Assembly: GCF_026898095.1 (NCBI RefSeq) | Contig: NZ_CP114015.1 | Coordinates: 2,852,001 to 2,916,000, forward strand | Source: Arthrobacter sp. ATA002 | GTDB taxonomy: Bacteria > Actinomycetota > Actinomycetes > Actinomycetales > Micrococcaceae | Length of the DNA: 64,000 nucleotides | Direction: 5' to 3' | Shown here: positions 37,874-46,410 of the stretch, in pieces | How the letters are laid out: each line of letters opens with the position of its first letter | Numbering within the stretch: the first letter of the stretch is position 1 | Program-made: the position numbers and the translations under genes | Notes under the pieces: model-generated | The model's input: the letters and a program-made list of their open reading frames with translations, nothing else | What the model was told of the DNA's origin: nothing | Database searches by the model: none

Positions 37874-38835
37874 CTACGCTCCCGTGAGCAAAACCGACAG
37901 CATGAACACCACGGGTGAGGCGAAGACCACCGAGTCCAGGCGGTCCATGATGCCGCCGTGTCCGGGCAGCAGGTTGGACATGTCTTTTACGCCAAGCTCC
38001 CGCTTGATCATGGACTCGGAGAAATCTCCGGCCGTTGCCGCGGCCACCGTGGCGACCGCCAGCACGAGGCCAAACCACCACGGCTGGTCCAGGAAGAAGA
38101 GTGCCGCCACGACTCCCACGACTGTGGCGCCGGCTGCCGAACCGGCAAACCCTCCCAGGATTTCTTCGGGCTGATTTTCGGTGCCATGGGATGCTTCCCG
38201 AAGATGGCACCGACCAGGTAGCCGAAGGTGTCGTTGGACACCACCAGCAGGAGCAGCACGGCGACGCCGATCTGGCCGTCGGGTTCGCCCAGGAGCAGCA
38301 TGGCGAAGCTCAGCAGGAACGGAACCCACAGGACCACGAAGATGCCCGCAAAGATGCTGCGGACGGCATCCTCGGCCGTGTCGATGGCCCGCCACAGCAG
38401 GATCGCCACCACCGTTGCCACGAGGGCGAAGGCCAGCGACTCGCTGCCCCCGAAATACGCGGCAAACGGCAGCGCCACGGTACCGGCAAGAACCGGAACC
38501 ATGGGTACCTTGATCCCGCGCACCTCCAGGGCCCGGCTGACTTCCCATACGCCCACGGCAGCAAAGACCGTGGCAATCGCCACGATGGCAAACGGGAAAA
38601 ACAGCAGGCCGGCCAGGAGCGAGCCCAGCAGGACGACGCCGACGCCGATGGCTGCCGGCAGATTCCGTCCAGCCTTCGAGGGCTTGGCCGGGGCCTTCTG
38701 CTTCGATGGCCTGGGATTCTTGGACGTCCGGGCGTTCCCGGCTCCGTCGGTGGCACTCATGTCCGTGGCCTTTGCTGCCGGATCAGTCTCAAGGGACGCA
38801 CCGCCAGCCTTGCTGGGAGGCTGGTCGTTCGTCAT
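37874..38835 (-). CDS. cdsA: Phosphatidate cytidylyltransferase (frameshifted)
   Basis: CdsA makes CDP-diacylglycerol from phosphatidate and CTP in the membrane, the entry point to phospholipids. A long charged N-terminal extension (about 65 residues, Lys/Pro/Ala-rich) precedes multiple membrane segments. The core reads VVSNDTFGYLVGAIFGKHPM followed by APKISPKKSWEG, after which the frame breaks at about 38157 (one base missing in GGGTTT). It continues FAGSAAGATVVGVVAALFF to the CDP-diglyceride signature SMIKRELGVKDMSNLLPGHGG split by the family Ser/Lys/Asp residues. Its start overlaps the frr stop by one base (TGATG). Confidence 0.93.
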
Positions 38836-39392
38836 CAGACCTCTAGCAGCTCGGCTTCCTTGCGCTTGAGCAGATCGTCAATGGCCTCGGTGTGGGCCTT
38901 GGTCTGCGCGTCGAGGTCCTTTTCGGCGCGGGCGCCGTCGTCCTCGCCGATTTCCCCGTCCTTGACGAGGCGGTCCAGGGCGTCCTTCGCCTTGCGGCGG
39001 ATGTTGCGGACCGAGACTTTGGCGTCCTCGCCCTTTGTCTTGACGATCTTGACGTATTCCTTGCGGCGGTCCTGCGTCAGCTCGGGCATGATCACACGGA
39101 TAACCTTGCCGTCGTTGGACGGATTCGCGCCCACCTCGGAGTCACTCAGCGCCCGCTCGATGGCCCGCAGGGCGGACACATCGTAGGGGGTGATCAGCAG
39201 GGTGCGTGCATCCGGCGTGCCGAAGGACGCGAGCTGCTGCAGCTGGGTGGGCGTGCCGTAGTAATCCACCAGGACCTTGGAGAACAGTGCCGGGGTGGCG
39301 CGGCCGGTGCGGATGGTCGAGAAGTCCTCTTTGGCTACTTCCACCGCCTTGTCCATTTTGTCGGCGGCTTCGGCCAGGGTTTCTTCGATCAT
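38835..39392 (-). CDS. frr: Ribosome recycling factor
   Basis: Frr releases ribosomes from mRNA after termination, acting with EF-G. The 185-residue product has the typical three-helix-bundle sequence: MIEETLAEAADKMDKAVEVA, FSTIRTGRATPALF, VDYYGTPTQLQQLASF, VIRVIMPELTQDRRKEYVK and VRNIRRKAKDALDRL. ATG 39392 is selected over an in-frame upstream codon because AGGAGA lies six bases before it and the family starts here. It is between pyrH and cdsA in the conserved order. Confidence 0.97.
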   Translation of the reverse strand: MIEETLAEAADKMDKAVEVAKEDFSTIRTGRATPALFSKVLVDYYGTPTQLQQLASFGTPDARTLLITPYDVSALRAIERALSDSEVGANPSNDGKVIRVIMPELTQDRRKEYVKIVKTKGEDAKVSVRNIRRKAKDALDRLVKDGEIGEDDGARAEKDLDAQTKAHTEAIDDLLKRKEAELLEV

Positions 39393-39458
39393 GGTGTCTC
39401 CTAACACGCAAAAATATCCACGCTGACGGTGGCTGGGCTCTCTTATTCATCCTAAGCC

Positions 39459-39600
39459 AAAAGGGTCAGGGTTCCCTGCACCGAGCCTGCGAGGTGGAGG
39501 GCAGACCCTCTTGGCGCAAAAGGGTCTTAGGTTCCCTGCACCGAGCCTGCGAGGTGGAGGGGCCGGGCCTGCGAGGTGGAGGGGCTGGGCCTGCGGGGCC
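39459..39600. repeat. Duplicated intergenic segment between pyrH and frr
   Basis: Two copies of about 42 bases (39459-39500 and 39518-39560), sharing AAAAGGGTC and GGTTCCCTGCACCGAGCCTG, then CGAGGTGGAGG. They are followed by two shorter GGGCCTGCGAGGTGGAG-like pieces to about 39600. The 302-base gap between frr and pyrH otherwise holds no supported gene. An imprecise duplication is the simplest explanation. Confidence 0.7.
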
Positions 39601-39694
39601 TGGAACGGCGGCAACGATATTCCCTCGGCCGCGGACGGCCTCCGGAATAATAAAGCCGCCTTCCTCCAGGCCCCTACAGCCCTTGCCGTACAGG

Positions 39695-40426
39695 CTAGTT
39701 CGAAACGACGGTGCCGATTTTCTCGCCGCGGATGGCGCGGGTGACGTTGCCTTCGCCTTCCATGCCGAAGACCACCATGTTGAGGTCGTTGTCCTTGCAC
39801 ATGGTCATGGCGGTCTGGTCCATGACGCGGATGTCCTGGCGCAGGGCGTCGTCGTAGGTCAGGGTTTCCAGCCGTACGGCGGAGGGATCCTTGTTCGGAT
39901 CGGCGGTGTAGACGCCGTCCACGCCGCTCTTGGCCATCAGGACCTCGTCGGCATGCACCTCAAGGGCACGCTGGGCAGCGACGGTGTCGGTGGAGAAGTA
40001 CGGCAGGCCGGCGCCGGCGCCGAAGATGACCACGCGGCCCTTTTCCAGGTGGCGGATGGCGCGGCGCGGAATGTACGCCTCGGCTACCTGCCCCATGGTG
40101 ATCGCACTCTGGACACGGGTCTCCACACCGGCCTGCTCCAGGAAGTCCTGCAGTGCCAGGCAGTTCATGACCGTTCCCAGCATGCCCATGTAGTCCGCAC
40201 GTGAGCGGTCCATGCCGCTGGTGGAGAGCTCGGCGCCGCGGAAGAAGTTTCCACCGCCCACGACGATGGCGACTTCCACTTCACCAACAGTGGCGGCGAT
40301 CTGCTTGGCGACGGCGCGGACGGTGTCGGGATCCACGCCGAGCTTGCCTCCACCGAAGACCTCGCCGGAGAGCTTGAGCAGAACGCGGCGTCGCGTCAAA
40401 TCGGTGTCTTTCAGGACGTGGGCCAT
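39695..40426 (-). CDS. pyrH: Uridylate kinase
   Basis: PyrH phosphorylates UMP to UDP; bacterial UMP kinases are hexameric and of the amino acid kinase fold. The 243-residue product shows [71 protein letters not shown] and [16 protein letters not shown], all family hallmarks. It lies between tsf and frr as usual in actinobacteria. Confidence 0.97.
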   Translation of the reverse strand: MAHVLKDTDLTRRRVLLKLSGEVFGGGKLGVDPDTVRAVAKQIAATVGEVEVAIVVGGGNFFRGAELSTSGMDRSRADYMGMLGTVMNCLALQDFLEQAGVETRVQSAITMGQVAEAYIPRRAIRHLEKGRVVIFGAGAGLPYFSTDTVAAQRALEVHADEVLMAKSGVDGVYTADPNKDPSAVRLETLTYDDALRQDIRVMDQTAMTMCKDNDLNMVVFGMEGEGNVTRAIRGEKIGTVVSN

Positions 40427-40503
40427 GGGTGCCTCCCGGGCATAGGAAATGTGCTGGTACTTAGGTTAGAGAGGGGTTTTGGGCAGACAAAGTTTTGGGC
40501 AGA

Positions 40504-40539
40504 CAAAAGGGGCGGCCACCTTGGTGACTGCCCCTTTTG
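40504..40539 (-). terminator. Terminator after tsf
   Basis: Inverted repeat CAAAAGGGGC / GCCCCTTTTG with an inner stem (CCACC/GGTG), about 40 bases past the tsf stop. On the minus strand the T-run of the arm follows the stem. A direct repeat of GTTTTGGGCAGACAAA lies at 40477-40507 just beyond it. Confidence 0.8.
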
Positions 40540-40578
40540 TTCATGATGACGTGTCCGTCAGGTCCAGTGCCTTGTGGG

Positions 40579-41418
40579 CTAGGCGCCTACGCGGAAACGG
40601 GCGAAGCCGGACGGTGCGGTACCGGCCTCTTCAAGCACCTTTGCCACGGTCTTCTTGGCGTCCTTGGCGAACGGCTGGTCCAGCAGGACGATTTCCTTGA
40701 AGAAACCGGTCAGGCGGCCTTCGACGATCTTGTTCAGCGCGGCTTCAGGCTTGCCCTCGGCGCGTGCGGTTTCGTCAGCGATGCGGCGTTCGTTCTCCAC
40801 GGTCTCGGCGGGAACTTCTTCACGCGTCAGGTAAGTGGGAGCGTAAGCGGCGGTGTGCACGGCAATGTCGTGCGCAGCGGTCTTGGCTTCGTCGCTGTCG
40901 CTGTCCACAGCGAACAGAACGCCAACCTGGGCGGGCAGGTCCTTGGAGGTCTTGTGCAGGTAGGCATCAACGGTCTTGCCTTCGATGCGTGCCACGCGGC
41001 GGACAACAACCTTCTCGCCGAGGATTGCGCCTTCTTCAACAACAACCTCGGACAGCGGCTTGCCATCCACGTCGTAGGCGAGCAGCGTCTCGGCGTCGGC
41101 AGCGGCGGACTCAACCGCAGCGGCCAGAACCTTGTCGGCCAGTTCGATGAACTTGGCGGACTTGGCGACGAAGTCGGTCTCGCAGTTGAGTTCGATCATG
41201 ACGCCCACGGTTCCGTCGATGACCTTGGCAGCAACCAGACCTTCGGCAGTGGAGCGGCCTTCACGCTTGGTAGCGCCCTTCAGGCCCTTGATGCGGATAA
41301 GCTCCATGGCCTTCTCAGCGTCGCCGTTGGCCTCGTCGAGAGCCTTCTTCACATCCATCATGCCGGCGCCTGTGCGCTCGCGCAGAGCCTTGATATCAGC
41401 AGCGGTGTAATTCGCCAT
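40579..41418 (-). CDS. tsf: Translation elongation factor Ts
   Basis: EF-Ts exchanges GDP for GTP on EF-Tu. The product of 279 residues has the UBA-like N-terminus (MANYTAADIKALRERTGAGM followed by MDVKKALDEANGD), the TDFVAKSAKF motif that contacts EF-Tu (in CETDFVAKSAKFIELADKV), and the C-terminal LLDQPFAKDAKKTVAKVL. It follows rpsB across a 132-base gap that holds two strong hairpins. Confidence 0.97.
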   Translation of the reverse strand: MANYTAADIKALRERTGAGMMDVKKALDEANGDAEKAMELIRIKGLKGATKREGRSTAEGLVAAKVIDGTVGVMIELNCETDFVAKSAKFIELADKVLAAAVESAAADAETLLAYDVDGKPLSEVVVEEGAILGEKVVVRRVARIEGKTVDAYLHKTSKDLPAQVGVLFAVDSDSDEAKTAAHDIAVHTAAYAPTYLTREEVPAETVENERRIADETARAEGKPEAALNKIVEGRLTGFFKEIVLLDQPFAKDAKKTVAKVLEEAGTAPSGFARFRVGA

Positions 41419-41459
41419 TTGGACTCCAGTCCTCCCGTTGTAAGTTTTGGTGAGCTTCC

Positions 41460-41501
41460 GCCAGCGCGGCTGGCCGGAAAGTTCCGGCCAGCCGCGCTGG
41501 C
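41460..41501 (-). promoter_or_regulatory. Perfect 20-bp hairpin between rpsB and tsf
   Basis: Arms GCCAGCGCGGCTGGCCGGAA and its exact complement with only two bases in the loop, in the rpsB-tsf gap. It could attenuate tsf expression or serve as a processing or transcript-end stabilising structure. No T-run follows on the minus strand. Confidence 0.7.
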
Positions 41502-41510
41502 AGATACTCA

Positions 41511-41534
41511 GCCGGGGTGATGGATCACCCCGGC
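41511..41534 (-). terminator. Second hairpin directly after rpsB stop
   Basis: Arms GCCGGGGTGAT / ATCACCCCGGC with a GG loop, 16 bases past the rpsB stop and next to the 20-bp hairpin. Together the two form a double stem typical of a partial terminator or attenuator. Confidence 0.6.
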
Positions 41535-41550
41535 CAAGGAAATTCGATCT

Positions 41551-42423
41551 TTACTTCTCGACGACGTCGGCTGCGGTAGCGTCCACAACGGCGTCAACGC
41601 CGGTTGCTTCAGCGGCCGGAGCCGCTTCTTCTGCCGGAGCGGCTTCAGCGGCGGGGGCAGCCGCGCCTTCGAGGAGCTCGCGCTCCCACTCAGCCAGCGG
41701 TTCAGCCGGAGCTTCAGTGTTGCCGGACTTGTTGTGGCGGGCGATGAGGCCCTCGGCAACGGCGTCGGCGATCACGCGGGTCAGCAGGTTGACGGAGCGG
41801 ATGGCGTCGTCGTTACCCGGGATCGGGAAGTCGACGTCGTCGGGATCGCAGTTGCTGTCCAGGATGGCCACAACGGGGATATTCAGCTTCTTGGCCTCGT
41901 CGATGGCGAGGTGTTCCTTCTGGGTGTCCACGATCCAGACCACGGACGGAGCCTTGGTCAGGTTGCGGATGCCGCCGAGGTTGGTCTGCAGCTTGGTGAG
42001 CTCGCGCTTGAGCAGCAGCAGTTCCTTCTTGGTGTGGCCGGAACCGGCAACGTCGTCGAAGTCGATTTCTTCGAGTTCCTTCAAACGCGAGATGCGCTTG
42101 GCAACAGTCTGGAAGTTGGTGAGCATACCGCCGAGCCAACGCTGGTTCACGTACGGCTGGCCAACACGCGTGGCCTGCTCGGCGATGGCTTCCTGGGCCT
42201 GCTTCTTGGTACCGACAAACAGTACGGTTCCGCCGTGGGCAACGGTGGCCTTCACGAACTCGTAGGCACGGTCGATGTAGGACAGCGACTGCTGCAGGTC
42301 AATGATGTAGATGCCGTTGCGCTCGGTGAAGATGAAGCGCTTCATCTTCGGGTTCCAGCGACGGGTCTGGTGTCCAAAGTGGACGCCGCTGTCGAGCAGC
42401 TGGCGCATTGTAACGACGGGCAT
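41551..42423 (-). CDS. rpsB: 30S ribosomal protein S2
   Basis: S2 of the small ribosomal subunit. It begins [20 protein letters not shown] with AAGGAG nine bases upstream of ATG 42423. Typical stretches are [73 protein letters not shown] and [19 protein letters not shown]. The C-terminus has an Ala/Glu/Pro-rich extension of about 45 residues, common in actinobacterial S2. It starts the rpsB-tsf-pyrH-frr-cdsA series. Confidence 0.98.
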   Translation of the reverse strand: MPVVTMRQLLDSGVHFGHQTRRWNPKMKRFIFTERNGIYIIDLQQSLSYIDRAYEFVKATVAHGGTVLFVGTKKQAQEAIAEQATRVGQPYVNQRWLGGMLTNFQTVAKRISRLKELEEIDFDDVAGSGHTKKELLLLKRELTKLQTNLGGIRNLTKAPSVVWIVDTQKEHLAIDEAKKLNIPVVAILDSNCDPDDVDFPIPGNDDAIRSVNLLTRVIADAVAEGLIARHNKSGNTEAPAEPLAEWERELLEGAAAPAAEAAPAEEAAPAAEATGVDAVVDATAADVVEK

Positions 42424-42853
42424 GTCGTCACTCCTTCCGGCAGCAGTAGGCGTGCTGGTGCACAATGATCCTGCTGCCAATTGACGGTTTATAGCTGTAC
42501 GCCCGGGCGGGCGAAGCTCCTGGCACCCATCAGCTGATCTTCAGCATGCCTCTCCTGCCGGCTTACCGGACCGATGGAAAGGCACCCGCGGAAATTCCTG
42601 GGGAATAACCGGGATAATTGGGGCGCGCGTAGTCAGAATTCCGTGCCGGATTCCGCTCTGTTTTCGGTGAAACCAAGGCGGCATCTTCCCTGCGGGCAGG
42701 GAACATGGCACAGCAAACTGCTTCGTCAACTATACACCAGCCCGCCGGCGCATTTGTCCTCCCCAGCTCCGCTTCGGGCTCCCGCCGGTTCAGGCTGTCC
42801 ACAGCCGGGGCCAGGGGCCGTACAGCCCGGGAAAAATCGCAGAGACTGCAGGC
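42424..42853. other. Gene-free upstream region of rpsB and the M23 gene
   Basis: A 430-base divergent region with no supported coding frame. It holds a palindrome TTCCCTGCGGGCAGGGAA at 42686-42703 and a TTGACG hexamer on the minus strand near 42725-42732 that could be the -35 of the rpsB promoter; the matching -10 is not clear. A long rpsB leader is therefore possible. Confidence 0.5.
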
Positions 42854-43474
42854 ATGTTCCTTTCCCCTCTTGGCCGGCCCCGCCGCCCGCGGCCGACGAC
42901 TCCGCATCTCGCCCGGGCGCTGCGCCGGCGACGTCGCGGACCCTTGGCGATGTCCGGGCTGTTGGCAGCCATGCTCCTAGCCGTGACCGTCCCCGCAGCG
43001 GGCTGGGAGCAGGGGGTCTCCGGAGGTCCGGCAAACGTCAGCACTTATGAACCGGCGTGGAGTTGGCCGCTCTCCCCCGTACCCGCGGTTGTCCGTCCCT
43101 TTGAGGCTCCGCCGCAACGGTGGCTCGCCGGACACCGGGGCGTGGATCTGGCGGCACCGCCCGGAGTCCCGGTGCTGAGCCCGGCCGCCGGCACCGTGAC
43201 CTTCACCGGCTGGGTGGTGAACCGTCCGGTCCTCACAGTGGATCTGGGCGACGGCCTGCTCGCCAGCTTTGAACCGGTGGTTGCCGAAAAATCGGCCGGC
43301 GAGCCGGTGGCTGAAGGCGAGGTTCTGGGCCGGCTTGCCGATCCGGCGTCCGCGGCCCCCGGCCACTGCGCCGCGTCCTGCCTGCACTGGGGGGTTCGCC
43401 TCAACCGGGAATACGTGAATCCGCTTAAGTACGTTACGGACCGGAGGCCGTCGGTGCTGTTACCGCTGCGGTGA
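42854..43474 (+). CDS. M23/LytM-domain secreted protein, probably degenerate
   Basis: A 206-residue protein. A basic N-terminus and a hydrophobic segment at about residues 33-50 (SGLLAAMLLAVTVPAAG) suggest export. The LytM domain contains HRGVDLAAPPGVPVLSPAAG (zinc-binding His and Asp) and the C-terminal ASCLHWGVRLNREYVNPL. In active M23 endopeptidases the last motif is HxH, but here the first His is Cys (CLH), so catalysis is doubtful; it may bind cell wall or regulate an amidase. It is divergent from rpsB. Confidence 0.8.
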   Translation: MFLSPLGRPRRPRPTTPHLARALRRRRRGPLAMSGLLAAMLLAVTVPAAGWEQGVSGGPANVSTYEPAWSWPLSPVPAVVRPFEAPPQRWLAGHRGVDLAAPPGVPVLSPAAGTVTFTGWVVNRPVLTVDLGDGLLASFEPVVAEKSAGEPVAEGEVLGRLADPASAAPGHCAASCLHWGVRLNREYVNPLKYVTDRRPSVLLPLR

Positions 43475-43509
43475 AACCGCGTCCGGAAGCCACGGATTCC
43501 GGACAGAAA

Positions 43510-43549
43510 AACAGGCGTGGCCGGCCCCGCGGGGGCGACCACACCTGTT
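43510..43549. terminator. Terminator-like hairpin between M23 and acyl-CoA dehydrogenase genes
   Basis: Imperfect 14-bp arms AACAGGCGTGGCCG / CGACCACACCTGTT (12 matches) between converging genes. It could serve both directions. Confidence 0.5.
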
Positions 43550-43629
43550 CATCGCTTGTCTTCAGCACTCTGGATCCAGCGCTCCTGCACCGGGTAACTG
43601 GTGCAGCTGCCCGGTGCAGGCGAAAGGTC

Positions 43630-44812
43630 CTAGACGAAGGCGGCAACGCCGGTGATGGCGCGGCCGGTGACTAGGGTGTTGATCTCATAGGTGCCCTCGT
43701 AGGAATAGATGGCTTCGGCGTCGGCGAAGATCTTGGCCATGCCGTAATCGGTGACAATCCCGTTGCCGCCGAGGATGCTGCGGCCCATGGCCACGGACTC
43801 GCGCATGCGGGCTGTGGTGAAAGCCTTGGCCAGCGCGGACTGCTCGTCCTTGGCTTTGCCGAGGTCCTCGAGCTGGGCCAGGCGGACCATCATGCCCAGG
43901 GAGCTGACCGTGTTGCCCAAAATCTGGACCAGCTGTTCCTGGATGAGCTGGAAGGACGCCAGCGGCTTGCCGAACTGCTGGCGTTCCACGGCGTACTTGC
44001 GGGCGACGTCGAAGGCTGCCATCTGCTGTCCTACGGCCTGCCAGGCGACGGAGAGCCGGGTGACCTTGAGGACCTTGTTCGTGTCCTTGAAGCTGTTGGC
44101 GCCCTTGAGGTGGAAGTCGTCGCTGACCACCACGTTGTCCAGAACAATGTCGGCGTTCTGCACGGTGCGCAGGGCGATCTTGTTTTCGATCTTGGTGGCG
44201 CTGTAGCCCTTGGTCTTGGTGTCAACCAGGAAGCCCTTCACCTGATTGTCGGCCACGTCGCGGGCGTAGATGACGACCCAGTCGGAGAACGTGGCGTTGC
44301 CGATCCAGCGCTTCTCTCCGTTGAGGATCCAGTTGTCGCCGTCGCGGCGTGCGGTGGTCCGGGTGCCGCCGGCCACGTCCGACCCGCCGAGCGGTTCGGT
44401 CAGGCCAAAGGCGCCGATCTTTTTCATGGAATAGATATCCGGCAGCCAGGCCGCCTTCTGCTCCTCGGAGGCCAGGGCTTCGATCGAGCCGGTGAACAGT
44501 CCGTCATGAACGCCCAGGAATGTGGCAAACGAGGTGTCCGCCCGGGTGAATTCGGCGTGGCACAGACCGGCGAACAGGTTGGTGTGGCCCTGCCGGTAGA
44601 CCGGGCTCATCACATCGAGTTCGGCAATTTTGGGAATCATGTGGTGCGGGAACTCCCCGCGTTCCACCAGTCCGTGGCGTGCGGGGTAACTTCGGCCTTC
44701 AACCATGCCCGGACCTCATGGAGCCGGTCCCGTTCTTTGTCCGAGAGCAGGTCCTCGAATGCGTAGAAGTCGCCGTCCGCGTACGGAAGATTGTCGACGT
44801 CGATAGTTGCCA
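43630..44812 (-). CDS. Acyl-CoA dehydrogenase, glutaryl-CoA dehydrogenase-like (frameshifted)
   Basis: An FAD-dependent dehydrogenase of about 394 residues. The ATG at 44812 starts MATIDVDNLPYADGDFYAFE. At about 44659 one G is missing in GGGG, after which EFPHHMIPKIAELDVMSPVY continues in another frame. The core has GAFGLTEPLGGSDVAGGTRT, ILNGEKRWIGNATFSDW and the C-terminal SILGGNGIVTDYGMAK with SYEGTYEINTLVTGRAITG. The pattern is nearest to glutaryl-CoA dehydrogenase and ACOX4-type enzymes, but the substrate is not proven. Two palindromes upstream may be operators. Confidence 0.87.
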
Positions 44813-44832
44813 TGGAGATATCCTTCGTTGCT

Positions 44833-44846
44833 GATCATCGATGATC
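44833..44846. promoter_or_regulatory. 14-bp palindrome upstream of acyl-CoA dehydrogenase
   Basis: GATCATCGATGATC is a perfect palindrome, 21 bases before the start codon; a possible operator. Confidence 0.35.
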
Positions 44847-44874
44847 CGGGACTGTGAATCCGGTCTCACCTATG

Positions 44875-44888
44875 TTACCCACCGGTAA
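44875..44888. promoter_or_regulatory. TTACC-N4-GGTAA palindrome upstream of acyl-CoA dehydrogenase
   Basis: TTACCCACCGGTAA has 5-bp perfect arms and a GC-rich centre, like many TetR or GntR operators. It lies 63-76 bases before the acyl-CoA dehydrogenase start. Confidence 0.4.
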
Positions 44889-44966
44889 TATGATCCACAA
44901 CACGGACATCCTCAGGCTTCCGGCCGCCGGATGAGCCCGCCGTGGGCCCGCTTCGGGCAAAAGAAA

Positions 44967-44992
44967 ACACCCCGGTCCGAAGACCGGGGTGT
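44967..44992 (-). terminator. Terminator downstream of tRNA gene
   Basis: ACACCCCGGTC / GACCGGGGTGT with a CGAA loop, followed on the minus strand by TTTTCTT. It lies 50 bases past the tRNA. Confidence 0.8.
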
Positions 44993-45041
44993 ATCTGTGT
45001 CGCGACTCATCCGGAAACGATGTCTCGACTCATCACAAACG

Positions 45042-45115
45042 TAGGGCTGGTGGGGCTTGAACCCACGACCCACGGATTATGAGTCCGCTGCTCTGACCAG
45101 CTGAGCTACAGCCCC
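45042..45115 (-). tRNA. tRNA with CAU anticodon (elongator Met or lysidine-modified Ile2)
   Basis: A 74-base cloverleaf: acceptor GGGGCTG pairing with CAGCCCT (G-U at the first pair), D arm GCTCAGCTGGTCAGAGC, anticodon stem-loop GCGGACTCATAATCCGT with anticodon CAT, and T arm GTGGGTTCAAGCCCCAC. The CCA end is not encoded. The GCGGACTCATAATCCG arm resembles many tRNA-Ile2 genes, so lysidine-modified Ile is a real alternative to Met. Confidence 0.92.
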
Positions 45116-45213
45116 CAGCACCCCGAAGGGACTGGCTGCCCGCGAGGGCAATAGAAACATCCTAGTGGCTCGCGCGGCCGGGGAGCCAATTGCCCCGCGG
45201 CCGCACGAACAGG

Positions 45214-46410
45214 CTAGATGGCCCCCTGGGTCACCGGCCGCCCGTAGTACAGGTCCTCGAACGTGGACAGGGTCGCATCCAGGCTGTGCCGCTCCACCAT
45301 GGACCGGCTGTGGGCGCCCATTCGTTCCCGTTCCGCCGGATCCAGTTCCAGGATCCCGGTCAGCCGTTCGCTGAGCTCGTCGCTGTTGCCCGGGGTGAAG
45401 AGGTAGCCGTTGCGGCCCGCCTCCACCAGATGCGGCAGGGCCATGGCGTCGGCCAGGAGCACCGGGGTGGAGGCGGACATGGCTTCGAGTGTCACCAGGG
45501 ACTGCAGTTCGGCGGTTCCCGGCATGACAAACACATCAGCGCGCTGGTAGGCCCGGCGCAGCTCCCCGTCGGACACCAGTCCGCGGAACACCACACGGTC
45601 TTCCAGGCCCAGCCGCTTGACCTGCGCCTGCAGGGCGGGCTTAACTTCGCCGCCGCCCACGATCTCGGCGCAAACGTTCAGGTGCGCGGGAGTCTTGGCC
45701 ACGGCGTCGATCATCACATCCACGTGCTTTTCCTCGGCCAGCCGGCCCACGAACAGGACGGTGGGGTGTTCGTTCCGCTCGACGGTCTCCCCTTCCTCCA
45801 GCTCGTACACCGAAGCGTCGATGCCGTTGGACAGGGGCAGGACGTCCGGCAGGAAGGCGTGGGCGTGCATGGCCTTGGCCGCCAGCGGCGTGGGGGTGGT
45901 GACAACGGCGGCGCGGCCCATAACCTTGCCCATGTCCTTCCACGAGTTCTTGGCGACGATGTTCTTGAACCACCGGGGAAACGGGAGGAACGGATCCAGG
46001 TTCGCCGGCATGAAGTGGTTCGTTGCGATGACCCGGATGCCGCGCTTTTCCGCCTCGTAGAGGGTGTACTCCCCCACCATGTAGTGGCACTGGATGTGTA
46101 CGACGTCGGGCTGGACCCGGTCGAAGAGGAGGCTGATTTCCTTCTTGATCTGCCAGGGCAGGCAGATGCGCCAGTATTCGTGGGTGGGCACGCCGTGGGA
46201 CCGCAGGCGGTGAACCGGCCAGTCGCCGTCGAGATCGGAGCGGCTGCCGCCGTCGACGTCGTTGGGCGCCAGGACGTGCACGTCGTGGCCCCGTCCGTTC
46301 AAACCCTTGGCCAGCCGGTAGCCGAACTGGGCCGCTCCGTTCAGGTGCGGAGGATAGGTGTCACAGGCAATGAGGATCGTCAGCGGTTTGTCGGCCGTTG
46401 CGTCGGTCAA
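45214..46410 (-). CDS. Glycosyltransferase family 4 protein
   Basis: A 398-residue GT-B-fold glycosyltransferase. The N-terminal acceptor domain contains IACDTYPPHLNGAAQFGYRL and VVHIQCHYMVGEYTLYEAEK. The C-terminal nucleotide-sugar domain has VLFVGRLAEEKHVDVMIDAV and the GT4 EX7E motif region (GTAELQSLVTLEAMSASTPV). The gene is close to those for phosphatidylinositol or mannoside-type glycosylation seen in actinobacteria, but the substrate is not known. The start is a TTG at 46410 with GAGGGG upstream, overlapping the transporter gene by 50 bases. Confidence 0.9.
   Translation of the reverse strand: MTDATADKPLTILIACDTYPPHLNGAAQFGYRLAKGLNGRGHDVHVLAPNDVDGGSRSDLDGDWPVHRLRSHGVPTHEYWRICLPWQIKKEISLLFDRVQPDVVHIQCHYMVGEYTLYEAEKRGIRVIATNHFMPANLDPFLPFPRWFKNIVAKNSWKDMGKVMGRAAVVTTPTPLAAKAMHAHAFLPDVLPLSNGIDASVYELEEGETVERNEHPTVLFVGRLAEEKHVDVMIDAVAKTPAHLNVCAEIVGGGEVKPALQAQVKRLGLEDRVVFRGLVSDGELRRAYQRADVFVMPGTAELQSLVTLEAMSASTPVLLADAMALPHLVEAGRNGYLFTPGNSDELSERLTGILELDPAERERMGAHSRSMVERHSLDATLSTFEDLYYGRPVTQGAI

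Noticed and set aside
42541..43044. Minus-strand frames upstream of rpsB
   Set aside because: They have no recognisable motif and partly overlap the M23 gene in antisense. The region is better read as an rpsB promoter and leader.
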